The notes under the pieces are model-generated. The model did not search any database. It saw only the letters and a program-made list of their open reading frames with translations, and was not told where the DNA came from. A stretch of DNA of 64,000 nucleotides from positions 1,674,001-1,738,000 of the forward strand of contig NBBA01000006.1 in NCBI GenBank assembly GCA_002794785.1. Direction: 5' to 3'. Shown here piece by piece: positions 45,832 to 57,019 of the stretch (the stretch's first letter is position 1; the number at the start of each line of letters is the position of its first letter). This DNA comes from Coniferiporia sulphurascens (taxonomy: Eukaryota > Basidiomycota > Agaricomycetes > Hymenochaetales > Hymenochaetaceae). The position numbers were made by a program, and so were the translations under genes.

Positions 45832-46078
45832 TTGAGCCCCATTCCTGTCCGTTTTGCGCTATTGGAGCTGAGTAATGATCATAGAGGCTGGGCTGGGGTT
45901 GCTATTTTCCGGATTTATCGATTTTGGCCTCGAAGTGATGAAAACAGTCTACATGAAAGCCATCTTCATCACTCTGAGGACGAAATCGAAACATCTGGCA
46001 CACAGACACTCTAGCCTCACCATCTTTGACCATTATACAGCTTCAATCATGCAAAACAGACAAGAACTGGGCTCAAAA
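45832..46078. mobile_element. MITE copy M3
   Basis: About 247 bp. The left arm has TGTCCGTTTTGCGC and GAGTAATGATCATAGAGG; the right arm has CCATTATACAGCTTCAATC and CAAAACAGACAAGAAC. It is the reference used to align the interrupted copy M2. Confidence 0.7.
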
Positions 46079-46149
46079 CGCTCAAAAACTCATTTTGTAA
46101 ATCTCTCCCTGCTCCCATGTGGCAAACTTCTATTTACGGTAACGGCATA

Positions 46150-47187
46150 AACAAGTACACTGTCCAACTTTTTTAGCAGGCGTTGTCTCTACTCACTCAC
46201 TTAGACTCTCGCCCTCGGTCACCAATCCAGTTCGTGGACTCTCGACGGCTGCTACCCCACGTCAAGGACCCTGTGCAGACTCCTATGAGTCCTAATGTCG
46301 ACTTCACAGTTTGTTCCTCAGATCGTCGCTTCAGACTCGGATATCGATCCACATCTCCCAGGACTCGCATCATGTTCAAGGTCGTCTCACTCCACAGTCC
46401 TCGGTATCTCAAACTGTTGTTCCCCTTCTTAACGCAGCAACATTTCGTCTCCCTCGGATATGATGCTATCTTGGAACTCAGTACTCGCCGGGTGGTCCAC
46501 CGAGGACTTTCCACTGATGCTATCGACGCTTGAGGTCGGTGGCAGTTCTGTCAGGACATGCTTAAGTGATATCAAGCTGCCCGTGAGTGACTAGTGCTGC
46601 TCTGATCATCTATAGCTCGCCGCTGCGGCTGTCTGGGTCATGCGCCGTTGAAACAGCTTTACTGCGTTCCGTTTGTGGCTATTATGCTCTTCAAGCAGAA
46701 AGCTCTGACTGGTGCGGTACTAGTGGACCGCCGATGAGACGTCTCGCGGTATGCACTAATGAATTTAAAAAGACGGAAATGTGTGGATTAACAGATCATG
46801 CCCCTTGAGTTGATCTCGGGCGTGCGTGGCAGCCCGAATGTGAAGATCCATGTTACGGGTGCGCTTGTTCACACAATTGATGCTTAATACATGTATACAT
46901 CACTGGAGAAGCACTTGCATTGGACAGCTCGGGAACAGCATACGTCAGTCTTTCGGGCAGCCTCGATTCTATCACCATCATTATACTCCTAATTAAACAA
47001 TTTCCCAATGACTTCTTCGCATTACTGGGGCGACTTAACCGACAAATTAGCCGAGAATCCCGGGAAAAACCAATCCGTACACCGTCAATCACGACCAAGC
47101 AACTCCAACTTAATTTTGGCATAGTCAGCCAATGCTGTACAGTATATATTCGTCGCTACGGCGTGAGAGGATGGCCTGCCTGTATAT
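46150..47187. repeat. GST-array spacer repeat S4
   Basis: Fourth spacer copy, downstream of GST4, with all S1 blocks in order. Confidence 0.68.
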
Positions 47188-48035
47188 CTACTTCTGCAAT
47201 GCCGCGATGGCAGCAGCGCCCTCAGCCACAACAGCTTGCCAAGCCGGACGGCTGGAGATGTCCGCCCACCAGCGCGCGACGTTCGGGGTCGCTTTGAGTC
47301 CCGTAAATCCGGCATAGTCAGTGATATACGCCCCGTACGAGAGGTGAAACAGGTCGGCGAGAGTGAGTTCCTGTGGACATATCGATGCATTAGCTCATTT
47401 TTTTCTACCAAAGGTCGGATAATGGTACGCACGTCACCCGCAAGGTATTTCTGCTTGCCGAGAATGACCTCGTACACCTTGAGCTTTTCCTCAAGCATCT
47501 TTGCATGCTCCGCTGCGCGGTCATCGTCGCCCTTCACACCCCTCAGTCTGCAGCGAGGGGAGTCAGTGATGAGCGATAGTGGTGATTCGCGATAACCACT
47601 TACGGCTTGAAGATCTTCTCCGCCGCGATGACTGAGGCAGACGGGTTGAAATTGCTGCTCTCGATAGACGCGGCCTGCTCAAACAGCCCAATCTTCTCCA
47701 CGTCCTCCGTGGGGACGAGTCCACTGTCGCGCCCGTATTTGGCGACGATATATCGCGCAATCGCACGGCTCTCGTACAACTTGAAGCTATTCTCTTCGAC
47801 CTGAGCGCGTTTGCGATATTCAGAAAGGGTGCATGTATGCGCACTACAAGCAGACACTCACAAGAACGGGGATCAGGCCGAAGGGGTGCTTGGTTTCGAG
47901 GTAGTCCGCACTCTTGTGCTCTCCGGTTATAATGTCCACGGGCACGAGCTCGTAGGGCACGTTGAGCTCCTTGAGCGTGACGAGAACGTTCTGCGCGGTC
48001 GCCGAGATCGGGTTACCGTATAGCTTGAGAACCAT
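47188..48035 (-). CDS. Glutathione S-transferase GST4
   Basis: Exons 47862-48035, 47604-47800, 47433-47547, 47188-47370; 222 residues. The N terminus MVLKLYGNPISATAQNVLV retains Ser11 but has Ile in place of Phe before it. HPFGLIPVL replaces the usual GQ with GL, YESRAIARYIVAKYG is intact, and the linker is PLRGVKGDDDRAAEHAK. The second half is close to GST3 at DNA level, so the two are probably recent duplicates or have exchanged sequence. It ends AIAALQK. No disruptions. Confidence 0.88.
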
Positions 48036-48126
48036 GTTGGAGTCTAAAGGGTACTGGGAGGGATATGTGGATTGTTGAGATTGGTGGGAGCTGATAGTAT
48101 GGCTCTCCTCATTATTTCTGGGTGCG

Positions 48127-48135
48127 TTTTTATAG
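48127..48135 (-). promoter_or_regulatory. TATA box of GST4
   Basis: Minus-strand CTATAAAAA at the shared spacing from the ATG. A TGACTGATGCG variant of the upstream element lies near 48294-48304. Confidence 0.68.
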
Positions 48136-48339
48136 GTAACGCTGCGCCCTTGAAGTGTCGAAAGGAAATGATATTACAAACTTGTATGAAAAAGCCACAG
48201 ACGGTACGCGTCGCGATACATCGCGATGATTGCTTGCTAATCATGGAAGGCCCCTTTTAACCGAACAGTCAGAAGCAGTCAAAAGCGGAATGCTGACTGA
48301 TGCGACTTACAAAGGGCAGACAAATACAGTAGTCGCTGG

Positions 48340-48480
48340 CGATCCGACATTATCAATCTGCGCACCGTACTCTTCGAGTCCTCCTAATTTCGTAGTTGTC
48401 GAAGCGAGAAAATTCCAGAGCGATGTGAATGGGTCGGGGCAGTGGTTCGGAGGCGGCGACGGCGGCAAGAAGCCTCACTG
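48340..48480 (-). pseudogene. DUF7918 start-exon fragment upstream of GST4
   Basis: Aligns with the 5' part of P1 (12800-12920): minus-strand CTCGAAGAGTACGG matches CTCGAAGAATATGG in P1, and a GGAGGCGGCGACGGCGGC stretch matches its upstream leader. In protein terms it resembles the P1 segment LEEYGTQIVGS. There is no start codon or downstream exons. It is a relic of a larger ancestral duplication unit. Confidence 0.7.
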
Positions 48481-49189
48481 AGAGGGAGGGAATGGGCAAC
48501 ACACGCGAAACCATGCAGACGAACCCCTCGATTTTTTGCATTGGTGGAAGGGGTACATGTGCAATTTGCAGAGTTATGCAAATGGAAGGACTTGATTTTA
48601 TTATGTGATGTGAACTCCTTAACCAAATTATGGACGTTGTCAGCGCTAGCAATTGGATGTCCGAATTTATTGAATTGTTCACATGCAAATCACTTTATCT
48701 TCCGACTCAGTGGAAGGGAAATCCTATGCAGATCAGAGGGTTCGACCCGTAGTTACTACTGAATTACCCTGTGTACAATATGTCAATTTTTCCAAGACTG
48801 GAGAAATTTATGGCTCCACCCACAGAAGCTGGATGTTGAATATATACCACAACGTAGGAGAGGGAATGTCTATATTGGCCTTCTAAAACGTGACGAAAAG
48901 CATATGGTATGCTTTTCAGCCAGAACAAGTTTTCCCCATGGGTACGTACCTTTGGTCCTTGCTCTTTTTGGTGGGGAATTTTGACAGATATCTCAGCATC
49001 TGGAGAGAAATAAAAAACGCCACTCTTGAGATCACATCTCTTTATCAAAATTCTCTTACCAATGCAAGGGCCAAAATAACAGATGGAGAATATTCCGGCT
49101 GAAAGGTGGTATGCCGGGTTCGGCGTGGCCGGATCTGGTATCTAGTCTACGTATTATTCCCACGGAAACGTGACGTCTGAGTCGCTTGC

Positions 49190-49755
49190 CCCTTATATGT
49201 AGCACTCAAACTCTTACTCTTACAGTCACCGATCCAGTTCTCAGACTTTCAGACTCTTGACGCTCAGCAGCCCCGAAAGACCTCGAAGTCAAGTTTACCG
49301 ACCTTGCACATATACCTGGGCTCCCATCAGCTCTAATGTCGACTTCTTAGAGTAAAGCTGTCACTTTAGACCCCGGACGACGTCGATCTACGCCCTCTGT
49401 CCCCAGGACCAGCTATCCATTCAAAGTTGGCTCACCCTATAGTCTAGGCGTCTCAGGTGGCTGCTACCTTTCAGTAAAGCCATAACATCCGTCTCCCATG
49501 GATGGAATGAAACCCACTACTCGCTGACTGATCTACCACTGACTTACTGTACCTACGACTTCTTTGCATTCATGGGACGACTTACCCGACAACTTAGCTG
49601 AGAACCTTGGGAAGCTGATTTATGGTCTTCCCAATGCGCACATCGTTACTCGCGACCAAGCAACTTTACCTAAGTTTTAGCATTATCAGCTAAATCTGTA
49701 CAATATACTGTATATTCTGAGAATCATGCTACAAGGGTGAGAGGATGACCCGCAT
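49190..49755. repeat. GST-array spacer repeat S5 (shortened)
   Basis: Keeps TCTAATGTCGACTTCT, the GACTTCTTTGCATTCATGG block and the 3' flank of the GST gene, but lacks the central blocks of S1. Confidence 0.6.
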
Positions 49756-49761
49756 TTCTAT

Positions 49762-50607
49762 CTACTTCTGCAACGCTGCGATAGCAGCGGCGGTCTCAGC
49801 TGCAACAGCCTGCCAAGACGAACGACTGGAGATGTCCGCCCACCAGCGCGCGACGTTCGGGATTGCCTTGAGCCCTGTGAAGCCGGCATAGTCGGTTATT
49901 AATGAGCCGTACGGGAGGTGGAACAGGTCAGCGAGGGTGAGTTCCTGCGGATATGCCAATGGATTAACTTATTTTCTACCAAAGGGAGGATATTAGGTAC
50001 GCACGTCGCCCGCAAGGTATTTCTGCTTGCTGAGAATGATCTCGTACACCTTGAGCTTTTCCTCAAGCGTCTTTGCATACTCCGCCGCCCGGTCATCATC
50101 GCCCTTCTCGCCCCTCATTCTGCAGCTCACAGGGTCAGCGACGAGCAGTAGCAGTGAGATGAAACGTTCACTTACGGCTTGAAGACCTTCTCCATTGCGA
50201 AGGCTGCGGCAGACGGGTAAAAGTTGCTGCTCTCAATAGATACGGCCTGCTCGAACAGCCCAATCTTTTTCACATCCCCCGTGGGGATGAGCCCGCTGTC
50301 GCGCCCGTACTTGGCGACAACGTACCGTGCGATCGCGCGACTTTCATACAGCTGGAAGCCGTCCTCTTCGACCTGAACGCGCTCGCGGCAGTCAGAACTG
50401 GTGCATTTATGCGCACGATAGGTAAATACTCACGATGGCGGGGAGCTGGCCGAAGGGCTGCTTGGTCGCGACGTAGTCCGTGCTCTTGTGCTCGCCGGTT
50501 TGCATGCTCACGGGCACGATCTCGTAGGGCACGTTGAGCTCCTTGAGCGTGACGATAACACTCTGTGTGGACGTTGAGAACGGGCTACCGTAAAGTTTGA
50601 GAACCAT
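49762..50607 (-). CDS. Glutathione S-transferase GST5
   Basis: Exons 50434-50607, 50176-50372, 50005-50119, 49762-49944; about 221-222 residues. It starts MVLKLYGSPFSTSTQSVIV and has QPFGQLPAI where the upstream copies have HPFGQIPVL. YESRAIARYVVAKYG and KQKYLAGD are conserved; the linker is PMRGEKGDDDRAAEYAK. It ends AIAALQK. About 130 bp of exon 1 and its flank match GST7 without a visible difference, far above the general similarity of the array. The gene looks intact. Confidence 0.88.
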
Positions 50608-50689
50608 GTTGGAGAGTTTGAAAAGTACTAGAGGGTTGTTGAGATCGGTACAGCTGGTAGGATGACTATCCTCATTCTCTCTAGGTGGG

Positions 50690-50698
50690 TTTTTATAC
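50690..50698 (-). promoter_or_regulatory. TATA box of GST5
   Basis: Minus-strand GTATAAAAA, 83-91 nt before the ATG; TGACTGATTCA at 50824-50834. Confidence 0.72.
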
Positions 50699-50839
50699 GC
50701 AGCGCCCTTGAAGTTTCGGGAGGAAACGACAGTACAAACTCTATCACGTCCACAACGACCCCGGGTTGGAACACGTCTCATCGCCGATCGTGATGCATGC
50801 TTGCTAATCATGGAAAGCCCTGCTGACTGATTCAGTTCG

Positions 50840-50955
50840 CGAAGGCCGACGATCCGGCAATCTGCGTATTATACTCTTCGAGTACGTTGTTCTCTGTTTT
50901 ATCATAGGATTTCGCGGCTGGCGAAGTCTCGGGGAAAAGCAGAGCGAGCTGGAGG
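50840..50955 (-). pseudogene. DUF7918 start-exon fragment upstream of GST5
   Basis: On the plus strand ACTCTTCGAGTACGTTGT and GATTTCGCGGCTGGCGAAG match P1 exon 1 (12820-12880). It is collinear with the fragment at 48340-48480 but with different decay. Confidence 0.7.
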
Positions 50956-51195
50956 GGAGGGACAGTGGTCTTAAAATTACACGGCGTACATGTGCGTCAC
51001 ACAGACCCGTTAATGCGTGGCAAAAAACATGTTGTATGCTTTTGTAGTCAAATCAGGCTTTCTCTTTTGGTGAGAAAAAATGTGTATTTTGATAGGGGTG
51101 TGTGGCCTCATTCCAGCATCTATAAAAATTAATCTCATCCGCTCTTGAGACCACATCCCCCCTTTTAAAAATTAAATAGCAAGAGTCAAAATTTG

Positions 51196-51777
51196 TACAG
51201 TCGAACTCCCTGATTTGAATCTCCCTCAATTTGCTTAACTTCATGTTTTGCATAGAATTTTGTGTCCATCAAATCATCCGATATAACAGAATCATACCCC
51301 TTTGATTGCATAACCCGTTGAATTGCATATGACAATACTTCCACCAATCTCCGTCCAAATCGAGGGGTTCGACCGTATATGCAAAAAAATCCACTATCGC
51401 ATAATGCATAAGTTTTGGAGGGTATTATGCATTAATAGGTGCTATTTTAGGCAGTCTGCAGCTGTCTGTGTCTAAGTTAAGAATAATTTTATGGTTGCAA
51501 ACCCCTAATTGGTTATACAGTACCCTAAAACCCCTCCAGAAATAGACGTATTACAAGAATCTCCTTCATTTCATTATGGTTACACATTACTTCCTCTTTG
51601 GGCTCTCCGCTAAGTACACATTTGGCGATTTAAGTCACACAAATGTCACACAATCACACCATTTGTAATAAATGTCACGCGTAGTCACACATGCGTGACA
51701 TCTCCTCATGAATAATATCTCTTAATGCATAGAAAAAACTGGGGACGGACCTATGCATTATGAGATAATCAACTGTA
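51196..51777. mobile_element. Possible Tc1/mariner (Fot1/pogo-like) MITE
   Basis: Starts TACAGTCGAACTCCC and ends ATAATCAACTGTA, giving imperfect TACAGTYGA inverted ends with a TA at each outer edge. Inside, ATGCATTA-type motifs recur in both orientations. It has no coding capacity. The short inverted match makes this tentative. Confidence 0.45.
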
Positions 51778-51829
51778 CTGTATATCCATTCCACTTACTT
51801 TCACCTTTCACGCACACGTGACCTGCACA

Positions 51830-52430
51830 CCCCTATTTTTAGTTAGTTACCCAGACTCGGACTCCGACCCCAGTTCGCGAAGAACTGACGCTTTGCTTAC
51901 CCAAAAGAACTTCGTTCTCAATTCAAGTATGCTGGCCCTACACAGATACCTGTTTTCCCAGCAGCTCTATGGCCTACTTCTTGGTCACTCTCGACTCGGA
52001 CGACGTCGATCCGCGCCCTCTGCTCCCAGGACCCGCCGCTATCTGTTCAAAGTCGGCTCACGCGACAGTCTCGGTATCTGTATTGCTGCCACACTTCCTT
52101 AACGCCACAGCAATCCGTCTCTCTTGAATGCAATTCTGTCTTGAAACTCGGTACTCGCGATTGATCTACCGCTGATCTCTCACTGATCCAATTGACGGAC
52201 TCTCGGGTGACCTTGGTTCCATCACCATCATCACGATCTTTAAATGAGCGTCTTACCAAAGACTTATTTACATCCATTGGACGACTTTATCGACGACTCA
52301 GCTGAGAACCTCGGGAAACTGATTTATGATCTTCCCAATATACACACTGTCAATCACAGCCAAGCGACTCTAATGAAATTTTGGAATACCCGGTTGAAGC
52401 TGTACACTGTGCAGTACTTACTCGGAGATT
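51830..52430. repeat. GST-array spacer repeat S6 (shortened)
   Basis: Shares GACGACGTCGATCCGCG-type and CCATCACCATCATCACGATC blocks with the other spacers; the central part is missing. Confidence 0.55.
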
Positions 52431-52435
52431 TTTAT

Positions 52436-53280
52436 TTACTTCTGCATCGCTGCGATGGCAGCAGCACTCTCGGCCGCAACAGCCTGCCAAGACGGACGGC
52501 TAGAGATGTCTGCCCACCAGCGCGCGACGTTCGAGGTCGCCCTAAGTCCCGTAAAGTCGGCATAGTTAGCGATCATAGCGCCGTACGGGAGGTGCAATAG
52601 GTCGGCGAGAGTAAGCTCCCGTGGACACACCGATGGATTAACTCATTTTTCTATCAAAGGGCAGATATTGGGTACACACGTCACCCGCAAGGTATTTCTG
52701 CTTGCCGAGAATGACCTCGTACACCTTGAGCTTTTCCTCAAGCGTCTTCACTTGCTCCGCCGCCCGGTCATCATCACCCTTCACGCCTTTCAGCCTGCAG
52801 ATCAGTGGGTCAGCGACGGCCATATAGTGAGATGCAATGTTGACTTACGGCTTAAAGATCTTCTCCGCCGCGATGGCCGAGGCGGGCGGGTCAAAGTGAC
52901 TGCTCTCGATAGATACTGCCTGCTCAAACAGCCCAATCTTCTCTACGTCCCCCGTAGGGATGAGTCCACTGTCGCACCCGTAATTGGCGATGACATAGCG
53001 CGCGATTGCGCGGCTTTCATACAGCTGGAAGCCATCCTCCTCAACCTGGACGCGTTTGCGATAGTTAGATTGGGTGCATGTATGCGCACTACTGATAAAT
53101 ATTCACAAGAACGGGGATCTGGCCGAAGGGTTGCTTGGTCGCGAGGTAGTCCGCGCTTTTGTGCTCTCCGGCTAGCATGTTCACAACCACCAGCTCGTAG
53201 GGCACATTGAGCTCCTTGAGCGTGACGATAACATTCTGCGTGGCCGGTGAGTACGGTTTACCGTAAAGCTTGAGAACCAT
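52436..53280 (-). CDS. Glutathione S-transferase GST6, shifted splice acceptor
   Basis: Exons 53107-53280, 52849-53045, 52680-52794, and 52436-52615 if the cryptic acceptor is used. It starts MVLKLYGKPYSPATQNVIV. The usual acceptor before exon 4 (CCACAG in the paralogues) reads CCACGG, so its AG is lost. The next AG, three bases on (GGGAG then CTTACTCTC), keeps the frame and costs one Glu: LAGD then LTLADLLHLPYG. Exon 2 has YESRAIARYVIANYG followed by Cys where others have Arg. The predicted product is 221 residues, so the gene may still work. It ends AIAAMQK with TAA rather than TAG. Confidence 0.85.
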
Positions 53281-53373
53281 GTTAGGGAGTCCGAAAAGTA
53301 CCGAGGGGGATGTGTGTGCTGTCGAGACCGGTGAGGCTGGTAGGATGGCCTCTTCCTTCTCTCCCTGGACGGG

Positions 53374-53382
53374 CTTTTATAC
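53374..53382 (-). promoter_or_regulatory. TATA box of GST6
   Basis: Minus-strand GTATAAAAG, 94-102 nt before the ATG. A perfect TGACTCA (AP-1 core) lies at 53579-53585. Confidence 0.68.
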
Positions 53383-54424
53383 GTGACGCCGCGCCCCTGA
53401 AGTATCGGAAGGAAATGACATTACAAACTTCGACATGTATAATTCAACACTCGCGGGTGGCGCGCGGCGCGTCGCACCGCGATGCGTGCCTGCCAATCAT
53501 AGAGATTCCCCTTCGCCAAACGGCCAAAAAGCGGGACAACGCTTACTGATTTCAAAAGACAGACTTCTGTGGCCAGGCTGACTCAGGGCAGTACTGTGAA
53601 TTTGTCATGAATTCCCATAAAAGGCCGTTTACCCCGCCTTGATCCCGGCAATATTGATCTGATTGTTGAATGACACTGTGCGCTATGCAACGCCCCCTTG
53701 GAACGCTTTTCTCAGTTCTGCCTTCCATGACTCACATGCTTCCCTAAGTGTCGTTGATAATACGCCTCCGCGATGTGCGAAAGGAAAAAGTTGAGGTTTC
53801 TGGACTCGAAGTCCCTTGAAGTTCATAAGCATGTGAGGATCGTTCTTATAAATAGGAGTCCAAAAGGGTAAAGACTGAGGCTGATGCCTTCTCATGGTAA
53901 CTCGATATGTCCCGTAAAAAGAGTCACTACAACTGGACTACTGTAGTAGGAATGTGGCTGCCTTCTTTGTGACAGTCACAGTGATCGGCATGTGCATATC
54001 TAGTACTTTCAGTGGCAATTAGCTACAGATTCATCCTGTGCACAACATTTCAGCTTTTCAGTATTAGAGAATGCTATGGTTCAAAAAAATCGAAACTTAA
54101 TTAGATGTATACACCATCAAAGGAGAAAAACGTTAACATTGGCCTTTTTGAGTCCTTTGTCACACGTACATGCATGCATCACACTGTGATAGACCTAGTA
54201 CTAAAGCATGAGCTAGAACAGCTTTACAAAATTTTGCCTCTTGCTTTGATGAAAGAAACTGTGTATTTTGGTAGTGGAGATGCAGTCTTCAAAGCGGATA
54301 TTTTCCACCAAGTGCCGAGATAATGGTAGACATGCCACATGTGTCATGTACAGGTGTGCCGGGCTCGGCATAGCCGCATTTAGTATCTGGTTTACCACGA
54401 GAACGTGACCTGCGCAGCGCTCCG

Positions 54425-54760
54425 GCCCCCCGTTTACTAGGTTACTCAGACCCTTACTCCCATAGTCACCAACCCGGTTCCCGGACTCTTGACGCTCTAC
54501 TGTTTCAAAAGACCATCAATTCCTCGTCGAGACTACTGGATTCACGCAGACTCCTGGCGGTCCTTATGTAGACTTCTTGGGTTTGTTCCGTAAGGTTGAC
54601 ACTTTGGACCTGGACGTCGACAGATACCACACACCCTGCTCTCAGAGCTCGCCTATGTGCACACCACCGTCAATGAAAATCAAGCGATTCTAACTTAATT
54701 CGGCACAATCAGCTAAAGCTTTGTACGTTATATATGAGTCGCTACAGGATGTCCCGCATT
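54425..54760. repeat. GST-array spacer repeat S7 (short)
   Basis: Only the outer parts of the spacer survive: a GACTCTTGACGCTC block and the TAACTTAATTCGGCACAATC block next to the GST7 stop. Confidence 0.5.
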
Positions 54761-54765
54761 TCTAT

Positions 54766-55609
54766 CTACTTCTGTACCGCTGCGATGGCAGCGGCGCTCT
54801 CAGCTGCAGCAGCCTGCCAAGACGGACGGCTGGAGATGTCCGCCCACCAGCGCGCGACGTTCGGGGTCGCCTTGAGTCCCGTAAATCCGGCATAGTTAGT
54901 GATGTACGTGCCGTACGGGAGGTGGAACAGGTCAGCGAGGGTGAGTTCCTACGGATATGCCGATGTATTAATTTATTTTTCTACCAAAGGGAGGACATTA
55001 AGTACGCACGTCGCCCGCAAGGTATTTCTGCTTGCTGAGAATGATTTCGTACACCTTGAGCTTTTCCTCAAGCGTCTTCACTTGCTCTGCCGCGCGATCA
55101 TCATCGCCTTTCCCCCCAAACATCCTGCAGATCAGACAGTCAGCGATGAGCAATAATGGTGGTGCGCGACGTGAACTCACGGCTTAAAGATCTTCTCCGC
55201 CGCGAAGGCCGAGGCAGACGGGTGAAAGTTACTGCTCTCAATAGATACGGCCTGCTCAAACAGCCCAATTTTCTTCACATCCCCCGTGGGGATGAGCCCG
55301 CTGTCGCGCCCGTACTTGGTGACGACGTAGCGCGCGATCGCGCGGCTTTCATACAGCTTAAAGCCATCCTCCTCGACCTGAACACGCTCGCGGCAGTCAG
55401 AACAGGTGCATTTATGCGAATAGGTACATACTCACGATGGCGGGGAGCTGGCCGAAGGGCTGCTTGGTCGCGACGTAGTCCGTGCTCTTGTGCTCGCCGG
55501 TTTGCATGCTCACGGGCACGATCTCGTAGGGCACGTTGAGCTCCTTGAGCGTGACGATAACATTCTGCGTGGCCGGTGAGTACGGTTTACCGTAGAGCTT
55601 GAGAACCAT
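54766..55609 (-). CDS. Glutathione S-transferase GST7, mosaic copy
   Basis: Exons 55436-55609, 55181-55377, 55010-55124, 54766-54948; 222 residues, no disruption. The first 29 residues (MVLKLYGKPYSPATQNVIV onward) and the promoter match GST6; the rest of exon 1 (VPVSMQTGEHKSTDY and QPFGQLPAI) matches GST5; and the exon 2-3 region with its intron matches GST2 (PMFGGKGDDDR against PMFWGKGDDDR). It ends AIAAVQK. The pattern indicates gene conversion or unequal exchange within the array. Confidence 0.88.
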
Positions 55610-57019
55610 GCTGATAAGTCTGAAAGGTACTGAGGAGGATGTGTGGGTTGTTGAGGTCGGTAGAGCTGGTAGAATGGCCTTTTCCTTCTCTCCCTGGACG
55701 GGTTTTATACGTGACGCCGCTCCGTTGGGGTATCGGAATGAAATGACATTACAACCATCGACATGTTTGCGACAGTCGCGGGAGGTACACATCACGTTGC
55801 ATGCTTGCTAATCATAGAAAGTCCCTTTGACTGGACGGCCAAGAGCGGGACGACGCTGGCTACTGCAGAAGGCAGACATCACTCATATCTGCAGTCAGCC
55901 CTGATTAAGCTGACTCAGAATATTATGGGCGCGCTGTTGATTTGTCATGAATTTCCCTAGAATGCCGTTTACCCCGCCCTGATACCCATGGGCTCGATGC
56001 TGAAACCGACAATTGATCTGATTGTTGACTCTCCGTGTGGTGACCCTGGCGCACCATGCAACGTCCCCAACGCTTTCTGCTAACGATACACGTGCCTCCC
56101 CAAGGATCGTTGGTAACGTTATTACTAATGCGCGTCCGAGCCGGCTTTGTCTTGGTAAGCGAAAAATGAAGGTTGGGGTATTTGGGACAAGGCGCTCAAG
56201 GTCGAGCATCGGGATGTGAAGACTGTCCTTACGAATTGTGTAATTGAAGTAGAAGCTGGAGTGTTCTCATGGTAACTCGATATGACTTGTAAAATGAGAC
56301 CAAGTAAATAAGGGATTCCTTTTCATATCTTGCCCGCGAATTGATTGTTCGTCTGAGTATGCGGTTATCCCGCCACTTCTCTCAACAGGCCCGTGGTCCA
56401 ATCTCCTCTATGTTCACTCCCAATGACGTCAAATTGAATTTTATGCACCTACATACTGTACTGAACTCAATTCATCTGTTGCACACGTAACTATCTGTTT
56501 TACTACCACTATTTAAATATCCCGTGTTCGTTCTCAACATATATCAACCCCTCTGTGATGAGCCTACATGACTTGGAAAACGCAGTACAACCAAAGCGAT
56601 CGATACTGATTGTGAAGAGATTGCCAAATTGGAGGCGGAGTCTGACTCCGACGCAGAACACAGAGGCAGCCAAAAAGCGTATGACGAGGATGAAAATCTA
56701 GCACTTTATGTTATTTATCGCATGTATCCTGTTTTATCTATAGGTCCATTTATATTCTCCTACTGTGAAAACAGTGTTTAATCACGGAGCAATACACTAC
56801 GAACTTTCATTGTATCTGAAGCAGGTTTGTGGCTTGGGCTCACGTGATTACACATTTGCTTTTTTTGGTTCACACGCCTTCGTTTGGACGCGCGGCGGCC
56901 GGTGTTACTCCGGGGCCCCTTGAAGTTTGACCGACACTTATTATTCGCCTCGATTTAATTAGCGAAGAAATACAACTAACCAGAAATCTGATCAACTACT
57001 CTGCTATCCTCGTAAATAA
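55610..57019. other. Upstream region of GST7 and end of the array
   Basis: The first 350 bp repeat the upstream region of GST6 (for example TTGTCATGAATT and GCCGTTTACCCCGCC blocks at 53604 and 55944). Beyond about 56250 no array homology and no gene are evident; the DNA is AT-rich. Confidence 0.5.
55703..55710 (-). promoter_or_regulatory. TATA box of GST7
   Basis: Minus-strand GTATAAAA, about 94-101 nt before the ATG. A perfect TGACTCA lies at 55911-55917, the same distance from the ATG as in GST6. Confidence 0.68.

Noticed and set aside
55895..56209. Minus-strand ORF of 104 codons upstream of GST7
   Set aside because: The same DNA upstream of GST6 does not keep the frame, so it is part of the duplicated flank rather than a gene.
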